Shown: positions 1 to 7,176, counted from the stretch's first letter. The stretch is DNA of 17,695 bases from DATEAV01 sp964513155 (GCA_964513155.1 CAZEMA010000050.1:1-17695); one strand, 5' to 3'. The notes: a model not told the origin generated them from the letters alone. Made by a program: numbers and translations.

Positions 1-369
1 CTTCAGGCCGAGTTCGGCCTGACGTACCTCTTCATCGCCCACAACCTGTCCGTCGTGGAACACATCTCCAACAGGGTGGCCGTGATGTATCTGGGCAAGA
101 TCGTGGAGATGGCCGACCGCCAGGAGTTGTTTGACAACCCCTTGCACCCCTATACCAAGGCCCTGATGTCGGCGATCCCGGTTCCGAACCCTCGTTTGCG
201 CCGGCAACGGATCATCCTGGCCGGAGACGTTCCGAGCCCGGTCACCCCGCCTTCCGGCTGCCGCTTCCATCCCCGTTGCCCCGAGGTGCTCAAGCGGTGC
301 CCCTTTGACGAGCCCATGTACAAGCCGGTCAGCCCCGGTCACAACGTGGCCTGCTGGCTCATGAAGTGA
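1..369 (+). CDS. Oligopeptide/dipeptide ABC transporter ATP-binding protein, C-terminal part (5' truncated)
   Basis: This is the C-terminal 122 residues of an OppF/DppF-type ATPase, which powers import of oligopeptides or other solutes through a membrane permease pair. The reading frame is open from base 1, so the start, Walker A, signature and Walker B motifs lie outside the window. Visible marks are the switch histidine in FIAHNLSVV, the VMYLGKIVE strand, the family segment NPLHPYTKALMSAIP, and the C-terminal oligopeptide-transporter domain with its cysteine cluster (GCRFHPRCP, then RCPF and ACW). In this family such clusters have been linked to an iron-sulfur site. The gene ends in TGA and is followed by a strong stem-loop, so it looks like the last gene of an upstream transporter operon. 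The substrate cannot be told from this fragment. Confidence 0.93.
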   Translation, partial: LQAEFGLTYLFIAHNLSVVEHISNRVAVMYLGKIVEMADRQELFDNPLHPYTKALMSAIPVPNPRLRRQRIILAGDVPSPVTPPSGCRFHPRCPEVLKRCPFDEPMYKPVSPGHNVACWLMK

Positions 370-385
370 TCTGGCACGGCGGACA

Positions 386-436
386 ACAGACGCCAAGCGA
401 TGGACCGGGCGGTGCGGAGCCCGGTCCATCGTCTGT
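386..436 (+). terminator. Strong stem-loop after the ABC ATPase gene
   Basis: A perfect 12-bp inverted repeat (399-410 with 419-430) encloses an 8-base loop, and one more C-G pair closes it at 398/431. An outer pair of 7-mers, ACAGACG at 386-392 and CGTCTGT at 430-436, could form an alternative or extended stem. No clear T-run follows, so it is a terminator or mRNA-stabilising hairpin rather than a textbook intrinsic terminator. Its place 30 bases after the ABC gene stop fits an operon end. Confidence 0.6.
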
Positions 437-519
437 CTCTCCGGAGAGTCGCGGTAACGGATCGGGCCTGGAACCGTTCACATAAGTCGAATAGGCTAGG
501 CGCCCCAGGATAGTGGCTG

Positions 520-528
520 TGCTAGAAT
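520..528 (+). promoter_or_regulatory. Extended -10 promoter of the receiver-Roadblock gene (leaderless start)
   Basis: TGCTAGAAT at 520-528 matches an extended -10 element (TGn plus TAGAAT, 5 of 6 to TATAAT). No -35 hexamer is visible. A start site 7-8 bases after the box falls on the ATG at 536, and no Shine-Dalgarno sequence precedes that ATG. The layout predicts a leaderless mRNA. Confidence 0.5.
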
Positions 529-535
529 TGTTAGC

Positions 536-1678
536 ATGAGGGTGCCACGGGTCCTGCTTGTCGATAGCGATCGAAATGTCACCCGGATGCTTCGATCCTG
601 CCTGGAGCTGTCGGGCAGGGACTGCATTATCGTTGAGTCCCTTTCCGGCGAAGATGCTCTGCTCGAGCTTGGACGGGGGCCCGTGGATCTCCTCGTCACC
701 GACCTGCGGCTGCCCGGCATCTCAGGGCTGGACCTGCTCGTTCATCTACGCGGCTTCAATCCCCAGGCCCGTTCGATCCTCATCGCCTCACAACTGACGC
801 CCGAAGCCCGGTCCCAGGCAGAGGCCTTGGGTGTGGTCACCTTCGTGCCCAAACCGGTCAGCACCAACTTCTTCCTGGAGGCCGTGGATCACGCCCTCAA
901 CCTGTCACTCCCCCTTGAGCTCCCTGTGCGCGTATCGGATGAGGGGAAGGCAGCGATGGCCGAGGGGCTGATGTCGGTGCTCGGCGAGCTGGGCGGCGTG
1001 GCGGCCTACCTGGTTGACGAGAGCGGGGATCAGGTTGTGCGGGCAGGGGATCTTGCGGACGTGGATCTGAAGTCGACGCTGACCCCGCTCATCGCGGCGT
1101 TTCGGTCGGGTCTTAAGATCAGCAGCCTGCTGGGATCGTTGCTCCCCTCGAACTCGCAGTACTTCGACGGGGATATCTACGACGTGTACCTGACCAACGT
1201 TGGCTCGTTCTACGGGCTGGTGATCGTATTCGACGGCAAGCAGGATCTGGGGAAGATCGGCACGGTCGTGCGGGTGGGCCGGCGGGCAGCGGATGACATG
1301 CTCAGTGCCCTTTCGACGATGGCGCCTGCGGGCCAGGGCTCAGCCGAGCGTGCCGAGAAGGCGAAGGCGAGGGTCGCCAAACCGAGGAAAGGGCCGGTTG
1401 AGCCGGCCAGGAAGCCCGAGAGAAAACCCGGCGAGAAGCCTGCGGAAGGGGTGCGCCCCGGGCCGCCGGTTCAGGCCGAGCCCTCGCTGCTACCCGCCGA
1501 CGAAAAGGCTTTAGGAGCGGGCCTGGAAGCGGCTGCCCGGAAACTCAAGGCGCAGGACGCGGACGAATTCTGGGAGGAGGCGGCCGCCTCGACCGGCAAG
1601 GGTCCGACCCGTGAAGATGCAATCACCTTCGATGAGGCCCGTGACCTGGGCCTGATCCCAGAGGGACCTCAGGAGTAA
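536..1678 (+). CDS. Response regulator with N-terminal receiver domain and Roadblock/LC7-like domain
   Basis: The product is a 380-residue cytoplasmic signalling protein without a DNA-binding output domain. Residues 4-122 form a CheY-like receiver domain. The acidic pair is D10/D12, the phospho-acceptor is D56 in LLVTDLRLPG, and the conserved lysine is K106 in FVPKP. Residues about 131-260 resemble a Roadblock/LC7 domain (GGVAAYLVDESGD, and FYGLVIVFDG near the end), a fold often tied to small GTPases of the MglB type. Residues about 262-325 are rich in Lys, Pro, Glu and Ala and probably disordered. The last 55 residues regain helical character and may be a docking segment. The start is chosen because the receiver domain begins directly after it and an extended -10 box lies just upstream. 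No histidine kinase or GTPase partner is in the window. The domain call for the middle part is by eye and less sure than the receiver. Confidence 0.85.
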   Translation: MRVPRVLLVDSDRNVTRMLRSCLELSGRDCIIVESLSGEDALLELGRGPVDLLVTDLRLPGISGLDLLVHLRGFNPQARSILIASQLTPEARSQAEALGVVTFVPKPVSTNFFLEAVDHALNLSLPLELPVRVSDEGKAAMAEGLMSVLGELGGVAAYLVDESGDQVVRAGDLADVDLKSTLTPLIAAFRSGLKISSLLGSLLPSNSQYFDGDIYDVYLTNVGSFYGLVIVFDGKQDLGKIGTVVRVGRRAADDMLSALSTMAPAGQGSAERAEKAKARVAKPRKGPVEPARKPERKPGEKPAEGVRPGPPVQAEPSLLPADEKALGAGLEAAARKLKAQDADEFWEEAAASTGKGPTREDAITFDEARDLGLIPEGPQE

Positions 1679-1717
1679 GGATCCAGGCCCCTCCGTTCCC
1701 CCCCGACCAGCTGCGTA

Positions 1718-1726
1718 TGTTACAAT
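1718..1726 (+). promoter_or_regulatory. Extended -10 promoter candidate for tRNA-Gln
   Basis: TGTTACAAT at 1718-1726 fits the extended -10 pattern TGn-TACAAT (5 of 6 to consensus), with no recognisable -35. Predicted initiation near 1733 lies 23 bases before the tRNA 5' end. The tRNA would then need 5' processing by RNase P. Confidence 0.45.
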
Positions 1727-1734
1727 TCCTCGGG

Positions 1735-1756
1735 CCGCCCATCGGGCGGGCGTTTT
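1735..1756 (+). terminator. Stem-loop with short T-run between the receiver-Roadblock gene and tRNA-Gln
   Basis: CCGCCC at 1735-1740 pairs with GGGCGG at 1744-1749 across a three-base loop, and TTTT follows at 1753-1756. It could terminate transcription of the upstream gene. The last T is also the first base of the tRNA, and the promoter candidate would start transcription at the foot of this hairpin, so it may instead be the 5' leader of the tRNA precursor. Confidence 0.4.
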
Positions 1757-1826
1757 GGGGCGTGGTGCAAGGGCAGCACACCGGACTTTGGATCCGTGGA
1801 TCTAGGTTCGAATCCTGGCGCCCCAG
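1756..1826 (+). tRNA. tRNA-Gln (anticodon TTG)
   Basis: A full cloverleaf can be drawn. The acceptor stem is TGGGGCG (1756-1762) with CGCCCCA (1819-1825). The D stem is GTGC/GCAC (1765-1768 and 1776-1779). The anticodon stem CCGGA/TCCGT has a mismatch at its outer pair. The loop CTTTGGA places TTG at 1788-1790, decoding CAA glutamine. The T arm CTAGG-TTCGAAT-CCTGG contains one T-G pair. The discriminator base is G1826. The next bases are CCT, so the 3' CCA is not fully encoded and would be added after transcription. Confidence 0.95.
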
Positions 1827-1898
1827 CCTGATCGTTACACTGCCTGCTGCACTCATGCCGGGCGACGGTCGTCATCGCGCCCTCTGTCCCGCGCCAAA

Positions 1899-1915
1899 TC
1901 TCCCCTCGCGGGAGA
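1899..1915 (+). repeat. Small inverted repeat between tRNA-Gln and glmU
   Basis: TCTCCC at 1899-1904 and GGGAGA at 1910-1915 form a 6-bp stem with a CTCGC loop. No T-run follows. It may mark the 3' end of the tRNA transcript or be a chance GC-rich hairpin. It lies 54 bases upstream of the glmU start. Confidence 0.3.
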
Positions 1916-1969
1916 GGCCGGGGCTACGTCTGGTCGCACTCCCGCGTCTGACCTGCCCAGGAGAAACGC

Positions 1970-3325
1970 ATGATCTGTGACTCTGTCATACTGGCCGCCG
2001 GGCTGGGGAGGCGCATGCGCTCTAGCCTCCCCAAGGTTCTGCACCCTCTGGGCGGACGCCCGATACTGGCCTGGTCGGTCCATGCCTGCCGCCAGGCGAG
2101 CGGCCGATCACCCTTTGTCGTGGTCGGTCCCGAGGCGGAGGCGATCCGGGAATCGGCTGGGGACGACGTTCACTTCGTGGAACAAGTGGATCGCCTGGGT
2201 ACCGGCCATGCCCTGCTGCAGTCCAGCCAGGCGTTGCGGGGGCGATCGGATCTGGTTCTGGTCATCAGCGCGGACATGCCCCTCTTGCGCGTCGAGACCC
2301 TGCGCCGCCTGATCCAGGTGCAAAGCGAGAGCCGGGGGCCGTTGACGCTGCTGGCGGTGCGGGGCTCTGTGCCCCGGGGGTTCGGCCGAGTGGTGCGAGA
2401 CGCAAGAGGGCAGGCCATTGCGGTGGTTGAGGAGGCTGAGGCGACCAAGGAGCAGCTGGCCCTCGACGAGTACAATACCAGCGTATACTGCTTCCGCTCG
2501 TCCTGGCTCTGGGATCATCTGCCGAGGCTGCCTTTGTCGACCAAGGGTGAATACTACCTGACCGACATCGTGGCGATGGCGGCACAGGAGGGAGGGGAGG
2601 CACTGGTGCTCGAAGTCGAAGACCCGGACGAAGTGATTGGCGTCAACACCCGCGAACACCTGGCAGAAGCCGAAGCGGCTCTCCGGCGCCGCATCAATCG
2701 TGGGTGGATGCTGGCTGGGGTGACCATGCTCGACCCGCTGACGACCTACATCGGGCCCGACGTCGTTCTGGGGCGTGAGACGGTGATCCTGGCGAACACG
2801 CACCTGCAGGGGCGGACGGTGGTCGGCGAGGGATGCACGCTGGGACCGAACGCCATCCTCCGGGATGCGACCATCGGGAAGGGCTGCAAGGTGCTGGACT
2901 CGGTTGTCGAGGAGGCGACGCTCGAGGATCAAGTTGACGTGGGGCCATTCTCCCATCTGCGCCGCGGGGCGCACCTCAAGCGCGGCGTGCATGTCGGCAA
3001 CTTCGCCGAGGTGAAGAACAGCACACTGGAAGCGGGGGCGAAGATGGGGCACTTCTCCTACGTCGGGGACGCCAGCATCGGCGAAGAGGCGAACATCGGC
3101 GCGGGGACGGTCACCTGCAACCTCGGCCGGGATGGCAGGAAGAATCACACCGAAGTGGGTGCCGGAGCCTTCATCGGCAGCGACACGATGCTGGTGGCGC
3201 CGGTGCGGGTCGGCCAGGGGGCCGTGACCGGGGCGGGGGCCGTGGTCACCAAGGATGTGCCCGACCGCGGGATCGCGGTGGGCGTCCCGGCCCGGGTCAT
3301 CCGCAAACGGGCGGACGAAGAATGA
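1970..3325 (+). CDS. glmU: Bifunctional UDP-N-acetylglucosamine pyrophosphorylase / glucosamine-1-phosphate N-acetyltransferase
   Basis: GlmU carries out the last two steps of UDP-GlcNAc synthesis in the cytoplasm: acetylation of glucosamine 1-phosphate, then uridylyl transfer, feeding cell-wall polymers. At 451 residues it has the normal length of about 450-460. The N-terminal uridylyltransferase domain shows LAAGLGRRM (8-16) and LPKVLH, with GTGHAL and ADMPLL further on. The C-terminal part is a left-handed beta helix of hexapeptide repeats with the acetyltransferase signature GHFSYVGD (H361 as likely general base). The usual NYDG segment after GTVTC reads NLGRDG (N384, L385), which carries one extra residue and lacks the tyrosine. 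The ATG is preceded by AGGAG at 1959-1963 with 6-base spacing, an ideal ribosome binding site. Cotranscription with the tRNA just upstream is possible. The pyrophosphorylase half is secure. Sugar specificity of the acetyltransferase half is slightly less so because of the altered motif. Confidence 0.95.
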   Translation: MICDSVILAAGLGRRMRSSLPKVLHPLGGRPILAWSVHACRQASGRSPFVVVGPEAEAIRESAGDDVHFVEQVDRLGTGHALLQSSQALRGRSDLVLVISADMPLLRVETLRRLIQVQSESRGPLTLLAVRGSVPRGFGRVVRDARGQAIAVVEEAEATKEQLALDEYNTSVYCFRSSWLWDHLPRLPLSTKGEYYLTDIVAMAAQEGGEALVLEVEDPDEVIGVNTREHLAEAEAALRRRINRGWMLAGVTMLDPLTTYIGPDVVLGRETVILANTHLQGRTVVGEGCTLGPNAILRDATIGKGCKVLDSVVEEATLEDQVDVGPFSHLRRGAHLKRGVHVGNFAEVKNSTLEAGAKMGHFSYVGDASIGEEANIGAGTVTCNLGRDGRKNHTEVGAGAFIGSDTMLVAPVRVGQGAVTGAGAVVTKDVPDRGIAVGVPARVIRKRADEE

Positions 3326-3401
3326 CGCTTCGATCGTGTGGTCGGCGTCAGGCGGGCAACTCGTTCCAGCTCCAATTGGGACCGACGGCGGGACGTTAGG
3401 G

Positions 3402-3441
3402 ATCAATGCCCGCCTGGTCGGGTCGGCGCGACCGGGTTGAT
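3402..3441 (+). repeat. Stem-loop in the glmU-cdd spacer
   Basis: ATCAA (3402-3406) pairs with TTGAT (3437-3441), and the inner GGTCG (3416-3420) pairs with CGACC (3429-3433). Together they give an interrupted hairpin 77 bases after the glmU stop. No T-run follows. It could be a weak terminator or a decay barrier, but the internal loop is large. Confidence 0.3.
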
Positions 3442-3533
3442 GTGTACCCCGGCCCCGCCTTCGTATCCGTAACTCTCAGTTGGCTCGCCGCTTGCCTTAT
3501 GCGGGGCCACCATTGTGGCGGAGCAGATGCGTA

Positions 3534-3944
3534 ATGACTATCTCCCCTCGTCAACGCGATGAGCTGATCTTGCGGGCGCAGGAGGCGCGGCAGCACGCCT
3601 ATGCCCCCTACTCGAACTACGCGGTCGGAGCAGCACTCCTGACTGCCTCGGGCGGGATCTTCCAGGGTGTCAACGTCGAGAACGCCGCTTATCCAACGGG
3701 AATATGCGCCGAGCGATCGGCGGTGTTCGCGGCGGTGTCGAAAGGCGAGCGTTCTTTCCGAGCCATTGCGGTCGTAACCGAGGATGGTGGCACCCCTTGC
3801 GGCTCCTGCCGCCAAGTGCTCTCGGAGTTTGGCACGGACACGGCCGTCTATATCGCCAATGCCAAGGGCGAAATCATGCTGGAGACAACCGTGGAGGGCT
3901 TGTTGCCGCATGCCTTCGGCCCGTCGAATCTGAATCCCGAATAG
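3534..3944 (+). CDS. cdd: Cytidine deaminase
   Basis: The enzyme hydrolytically deaminates cytidine and deoxycytidine to uridine and deoxyuridine for pyrimidine salvage. It is 136 residues from the chosen ATG, the size of the small homotetrameric class. Visible motifs are HAYAPYSNYAVGAAL (substrate loop), NVENAAYPTGICAE with zinc ligand C58 and catalytic E60, and TPCGSCRQVL with zinc ligands C89 and C92. The ATG at 3534 is preferred over an upstream TTG at 3480 because the family starts about here. GGAG at 3519-3522 is a somewhat distant ribosome binding site, and a small hairpin (GCCAC/GTGGC, 3506-3519) lies right beside it. In many Gram-positive genomes cdd precedes era and recO. Here recO is 6 kb downstream, beyond a block of minus-strand genes. 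Confidence 0.95.
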   Translation: MTISPRQRDELILRAQEARQHAYAPYSNYAVGAALLTASGGIFQGVNVENAAYPTGICAERSAVFAAVSKGERSFRAIAVVTEDGGTPCGSCRQVLSEFGTDTAVYIANAKGEIMLETTVEGLLPHAFGPSNLNPE

Positions 3945-4098
3945 GGGGATCCCTCTCCATGACGGTCACGCGGGCGTCCCGCGGCCCCTTCAAGCCTTCG
4001 ACCTGGCTTTGCAATCTTCGGGTATGCGAGAATCGAGCGCGCTTGAGTCCATGTGTCGCAGGAAACGTCGCCCGCAGGTAGCCTCCTCCTGTAGGCGG

Positions 4099-4821
4099 TC
4101 AAGGGATCGATCTTGCGATGCGGATCAGATCCTCGACTGACACCCACGCCGAGTTTAGCCAATAAGCTGTGTCCTCATGAATCCAGCGCACCGTTCCACC
4201 CATTGCCGGCTCCCATCGCGCGCCAATCCAATTCCCGGTGATCACGCCCCCAGGGTTCCCGTTGATGTCGATTTCTTCAAGGGATTGCGGCCCGACTGGC
4301 AGTGGATTGCCACCCTCGTAGCCTAACGAATACGCCGACAGCAAGATGATCTGGTTTGCGGATGCTTCCCCCTTCTGCCAGGAGATAAAGACCTGCCAAG
4401 CTTCAGCAATGGAAGCGTCTTCCGTCGGCAAGCTGATGGTCGCATCCTCACTCGATCGATATCCTTCCGGTAACCAGGTCGGCAGTCCGACATCGAATGA
4501 GACTCCGGAAAGGGCCTGATCTAATGGAACAATCCTCTGAGGGACGGCCGGGTATGCGGCAGAGTCAACCTGAGGACTGTCCTCCACCTCTCGAAAAGCC
4601 AGCCCGCCGATCCTCCTCACACCGACAACACACGCAGCCAGACCTGCGAGTGCCAGAGCGATGATGAGCATGGTGCGTGTCTTGCTCAGCGGCCGACCTA
4701 CCTTGGAGGCTGGTTCATCAGATCTGTTGTGTTGTTCCAGCTGGCGCAACCGCGCCTCGATCTTCAGGGCAAGCCCTGGGGGAACCTCGGGACGGGCCTC
4801 ATACAAGAAATCGTCGTTCAT
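4099..4821 (-). CDS. Membrane-anchored DUF4367-like protein, probable anti-sigma partner of the adjacent ECF sigma factor
   Basis: The product is about 240 residues. It has a short cytoplasmic N-terminus (1-50), one transmembrane segment at about 51-68 (MLIIALALAGLAACVVGV), and an outside domain of about 170 residues. LPTWLPEGYRSS in the outer part resembles the LPxxLPxGY motif of DUF4367-type domains seen in anti-sigma-like proteins. The start codon overlaps the sigma stop in an ATGA arrangement (4818-4821), with GGGAG about 8 bases upstream on the coding strand, which points to translational coupling. A longer start at 4836 is possible but lies inside the sigma gene. Role as anti-sigma is inferred from context. 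The cytoplasmic part lacks the usual zinc anti-sigma HxxxCxxC motif, so it would bind sigma in another way or act as a sensor. Confidence 0.8.
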   Translation of the reverse strand: MNDDFLYEARPEVPPGLALKIEARLRQLEQHNRSDEPASKVGRPLSKTRTMLIIALALAGLAACVVGVRRIGGLAFREVEDSPQVDSAAYPAVPQRIVPLDQALSGVSFDVGLPTWLPEGYRSSEDATISLPTEDASIAEAWQVFISWQKGEASANQIILLSAYSLGYEGGNPLPVGPQSLEEIDINGNPGGVITGNWIGARWEPAMGGTVRWIHEDTAYWLNSAWVSVEDLIRIARSIP

Positions 4822-5354
4822 TCTCGACTCTCCCATTGCTTTCGGAGCCTCGCGACCGTACGGTGGAGAACCGTTCCGACGTTGCTTTCGCTGAGCCCTG
4901 TGAGGCCCGCGATCGCTCTGTTTGTCAGTTCAGCACCGTACTTCAGGGCTATCAACTCGCGTTCTCGCTCGGTAAGCCCGAGTAGCAAGTCTGCAAGTCG
5001 CCGGAACCGATCCTGACGCTCAAATACCTCCTCAGCACTGGGGTCGGCGTTCTGGACTGCAACCGCTTCCAGGGATACGTCGGGCGGCCGTCTGCGAAAG
5101 TAGTCAGCCGCGACGTTGCGTGCGATGCCGAATATCCACTGCGAGTGGATTCCGCGGTCGGGGCGATAATGGTTGCGGCTAATCCATGCCCTTTCGAAAG
5201 TCTCGGCCGAAAGGTCTTCCGCGGCCTGATCGTCGCCTACGTGATAGCTGAAGTACTGATAGACCTTCGGCAGCAGCTGCCGAACAAGCCCATCCCATCC
5301 GCAAGCACGCTTCCCCTGTGGGCTCTGAGCTCGGGCCATGGACTCGTTCCTCAT
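4818..5354 (-). CDS. ECF-family RNA polymerase sigma factor
   Basis: The product has 178 residues, typical of group 4 (extracytoplasmic function) sigma factors, which carry only regions 2 and 4. Region 2 spans about residues 24-88 and includes DDQAAEDLSAETFERAW (core binding) and SQWIFGIARNVAADYFRRR (-10 recognition). Region 4 spans about 122-175, with LTERERELIALKYG and a helix-turn-helix ending in SESNVGTVLHRTVARLRKQW. The ATG at 5354 has AGGAG very close upstream. A second ATG at 5339, with GAGGA upstream, is an alternative that would remove five residues. Its stop overlaps the start of the membrane protein gene by 4 bp, the usual layout for a sigma factor and its regulator. Target genes cannot be told from the window. 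Confidence 0.93.
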   Translation of the reverse strand: MRNESMARAQSPQGKRACGWDGLVRQLLPKVYQYFSYHVGDDQAAEDLSAETFERAWISRNHYRPDRGIHSQWIFGIARNVAADYFRRRPPDVSLEAVAVQNADPSAEEVFERQDRFRRLADLLLGLTERERELIALKYGAELTNRAIAGLTGLSESNVGTVLHRTVARLRKQWESRE

Positions 5355-5623
5355 CTTCTCCTAACAACATCTTCGTGATTCGGACCTGACCTATCACATA
5401 CCGTGTCTGCAAGTCTGTGCACACTGCCACGACGGCCGACGTGTCCGGGAGGCCACGATTGTTCGGGACGTATCCGATAGCGTAGGAAATGGACGGCTAC
5501 CCCACGCGGCAGGGGGCCGGCGGCGCGAAGCTGGTGACGGAACCGGAGGCGAGCGACCTCTACGGTGGAGGGCTGCCGAGGGAAGGTGGGGAGATCAACG
5601 AGCTGAAGCCTTGGCCGACGCAC
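5355..5623. other. Non-coding spacer between gnd and the ECF sigma gene
   Basis: This 269-bp stretch lies downstream of gnd and upstream of the sigma gene, both on the minus strand. The open frames across it have no recognisable protein signature. It must hold the promoter of the sigma operon. No convincing sigma-70 or ECF promoter pair was found by eye, and no clear terminator for gnd is visible. Confidence 0.5.
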
Positions 5624-7036
5624 CTATTCGGTCCATCGGGTGTGGAAGACTCCTTCTCGGTCGAGGCGGTGGTAGGTGTGAGCCCCGAAGTAGTCGCGCA
5701 ACCCCTGGATCAGGTTGGCCGGCAGGCGCTCGCTCCGGTAGGCGTCGAAGTAGGCGAGGGAGGCGCTGGCGGCTGGACTCGGCAGGCCTGCCTCCAGGAA
5801 CCTTCGAACCATCTTGCGCCAGGCAGGCTGCCGATCCGTAAGCACTTTGCAGAAGTGCGGTGCCAGGAGCAGGTTGGCCAAACCGGGTTGCTGGGTGAAT
5901 GCCTGGCGGATGTCGCTCAACAATGCGGCGCGGATGATGCAGCCGGCCTGCCAAATGCGGGCAACCTCGGCCAGGTCGAGGCCGAACTGGTACTGTTCGG
6001 AGGCGGCGCGCAGCAGCGCCATGCCCTGGGCGTACGCGCAGAGGACGGCGGCGTAGAGGGCCTGAGGGGCGTCCTGAAGGGTCGGCTGGATGCCGCTCCG
6101 CTGGCGAAGCGGCCGACCTTCGAGCACGGCTGAGGCTGCCACACGCTCTTCCTTGAGAGAGGATAGCCCCCGGGCTTCGACCGCGGCGCTGATCGTCGGA
6201 ATCGGGATCCCGAGGTCGAGGGCATCCTGGACGGTCCAGCGGCCAGTTCCCTTCTGCTCGGCTTCATCCAAGATGACGTCCACCAGCGGCTGGCCGGTGT
6301 CCGGGTCCATGCGCTTCAGGACTTCGGCCGTGATCTCGATCAGGTAGGAGGCAAGTTCGCCCTTGTTCCAGGTGGCGAAGGTCTCGGCCAACTCTGGCGT
6401 CGGGACACGGAGATCCCGGTGGAACATGTCGAACGTCTCGGCGATCAACTGGATGACGGCGTACTCGATGCCGTTGTGGATCATCTTGACGTAGTGACCG
6501 GCGCCGCGGGGGCCCAGGTAAGCGACGCAGGGCGACCCGTCGGGCGCTTTGGCGGCGATGGCTTCGAGGATCGGGGCCACCTGATCGTAGGCTGGGCGTG
6601 GCCCACCGGGCATGATGCTCGGCCCCTTGAGCGCGCCTTCTTCGCCACCCGAGATGCCGACGCCAAGGAAATGGATGCCCGAGGCGGCGAGTTGCCCAGC
6701 CCTGCGGGTGGTGTCGCCGAAGTGCGAGTTGCCACCATCGAGCAGGATGTCGTCCGGCTTCAGGAAGGGCAGAACCTCGCCGATGACGGAATCTACGGCA
6801 TCGCCTGCCTTGACCATCATGACGATCTTGCGGGGTCGCTTGAGCGAGGCCACGAGATCCTTGAGGCGGAAGAACGGTCGGACGGCCGTGCCCTGGGCCT
6901 TCTCGGCGGCAAAGCGCTCGGTGACGGTGCGGGTGCGGTTGAATACCGACACGGCGTAGCCGTGGCGATCCATGTTGAGCACCAAGTTCTGGCCCATAAC
7001 GCCCAGGCCTATCAGGGCGATGTCCTGTTGACCCAT
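5624..7036 (-). CDS. gnd: 6-phosphogluconate dehydrogenase (decarboxylating)
   Basis: Gnd oxidises and decarboxylates 6-phosphogluconate to ribulose 5-phosphate, reducing NADP in the oxidative pentose phosphate pathway. At 470 residues it matches the long, E. coli-like class (about 468). The N-terminal Rossmann fold shows GLGVMG (10-15) and N33-R34-T35, the arginine/threonine pair typical of NADP use. Substrate motifs are GGNSHFGDT (101-109), GISGGEEGALKGPSIMPGG (127-145) and KMIHNGIEY with K184 and N188, equivalent to the catalytic lysine and its asparagine neighbour. DEAEQKGTGRW follows in the all-helical domain. The start at 7036 is chosen over an upstream frame start because AGGAGG lies 5 bases before it. 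It lies 140 bp behind the sugar-acid kinase on the same strand, so the kinase may supply its substrate. Confidence 0.97.
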   Translation of the reverse strand: MGQQDIALIGLGVMGQNLVLNMDRHGYAVSVFNRTRTVTERFAAEKAQGTAVRPFFRLKDLVASLKRPRKIVMMVKAGDAVDSVIGEVLPFLKPDDILLDGGNSHFGDTTRRAGQLAASGIHFLGVGISGGEEGALKGPSIMPGGPRPAYDQVAPILEAIAAKAPDGSPCVAYLGPRGAGHYVKMIHNGIEYAVIQLIAETFDMFHRDLRVPTPELAETFATWNKGELASYLIEITAEVLKRMDPDTGQPLVDVILDEAEQKGTGRWTVQDALDLGIPIPTISAAVEARGLSSLKEERVAASAVLEGRPLRQRSGIQPTLQDAPQALYAAVLCAYAQGMALLRAASEQYQFGLDLAEVARIWQAGCIIRAALLSDIRQAFTQQPGLANLLLAPHFCKVLTDRQPAWRKMVRRFLEAGLPSPAASASLAYFDAYRSERLPANLIQGLRDYFGAHTYHRLDREGVFHTRWTE

Positions 7037-7104
7037 AGATCCTCCTGTGTCCCAGCAGGCTGTTGAAAGAGGCCGCCGCAAGACAAGAAGCGGGCATGTG
7101 TCGG

Positions 7105-7127
7105 GGGTGCGGGCGAAGCCCGCGCCC
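7105..7127 (-). terminator. GC-rich hairpin between the FGGY kinase and gnd
   Basis: A 10-bp stem with one G-T pair (7105-7114 with 7118-7127) closes on a three-base loop. It lies about 50 bases after the kinase stop on the minus strand. Downstream in that direction the sequence is only moderately T-rich, so termination would be partial or factor-dependent. It could lower gnd expression relative to the two upstream genes or stabilise their mRNA. Confidence 0.45.
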
Positions 7128-7176
7128 GCACATGTGCCGATTGATCTCCTACGGGGTTGGCATTCTTAGCATGCTT

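Noticed and set aside
2108..3406. Minus-strand open frame of 432 codons opposite glmU
   Set aside because: It mirrors the glmU reading frame, is rich in Arg, His and Pro and resembles no protein family. It is a shadow of glmU.
3945..4098. Possible small gene or terminator between cdd and the membrane protein gene
   Set aside because: Only short GC-rich inverted repeats without T-runs are visible, and no open frame has a ribosome binding site or family signature.
5438..5464. GAAC and CGTC elements upstream of the ECF sigma gene (minus strand) as an autoregulatory ECF promoter
   Set aside because: The spacing of 19 bases between GAAC and CGTC is about three bases longer than the usual ECF promoter geometry, and the -35 lacks the leading G of GGAAC.
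5489..6133. Plus-strand open frame of 214 codons opposite gnd
   Set aside because: It is antisense to well-conserved gnd codons, has no protein signature and is explained by GC-rich third positions.
7050..7068. CAGCAGGCTGTTGAAAG as a transposon end remnant
   Set aside because: Similar strings occur near mobile-element borders in other genomes, but there is no partner inverted repeat, target duplication or transposase here.
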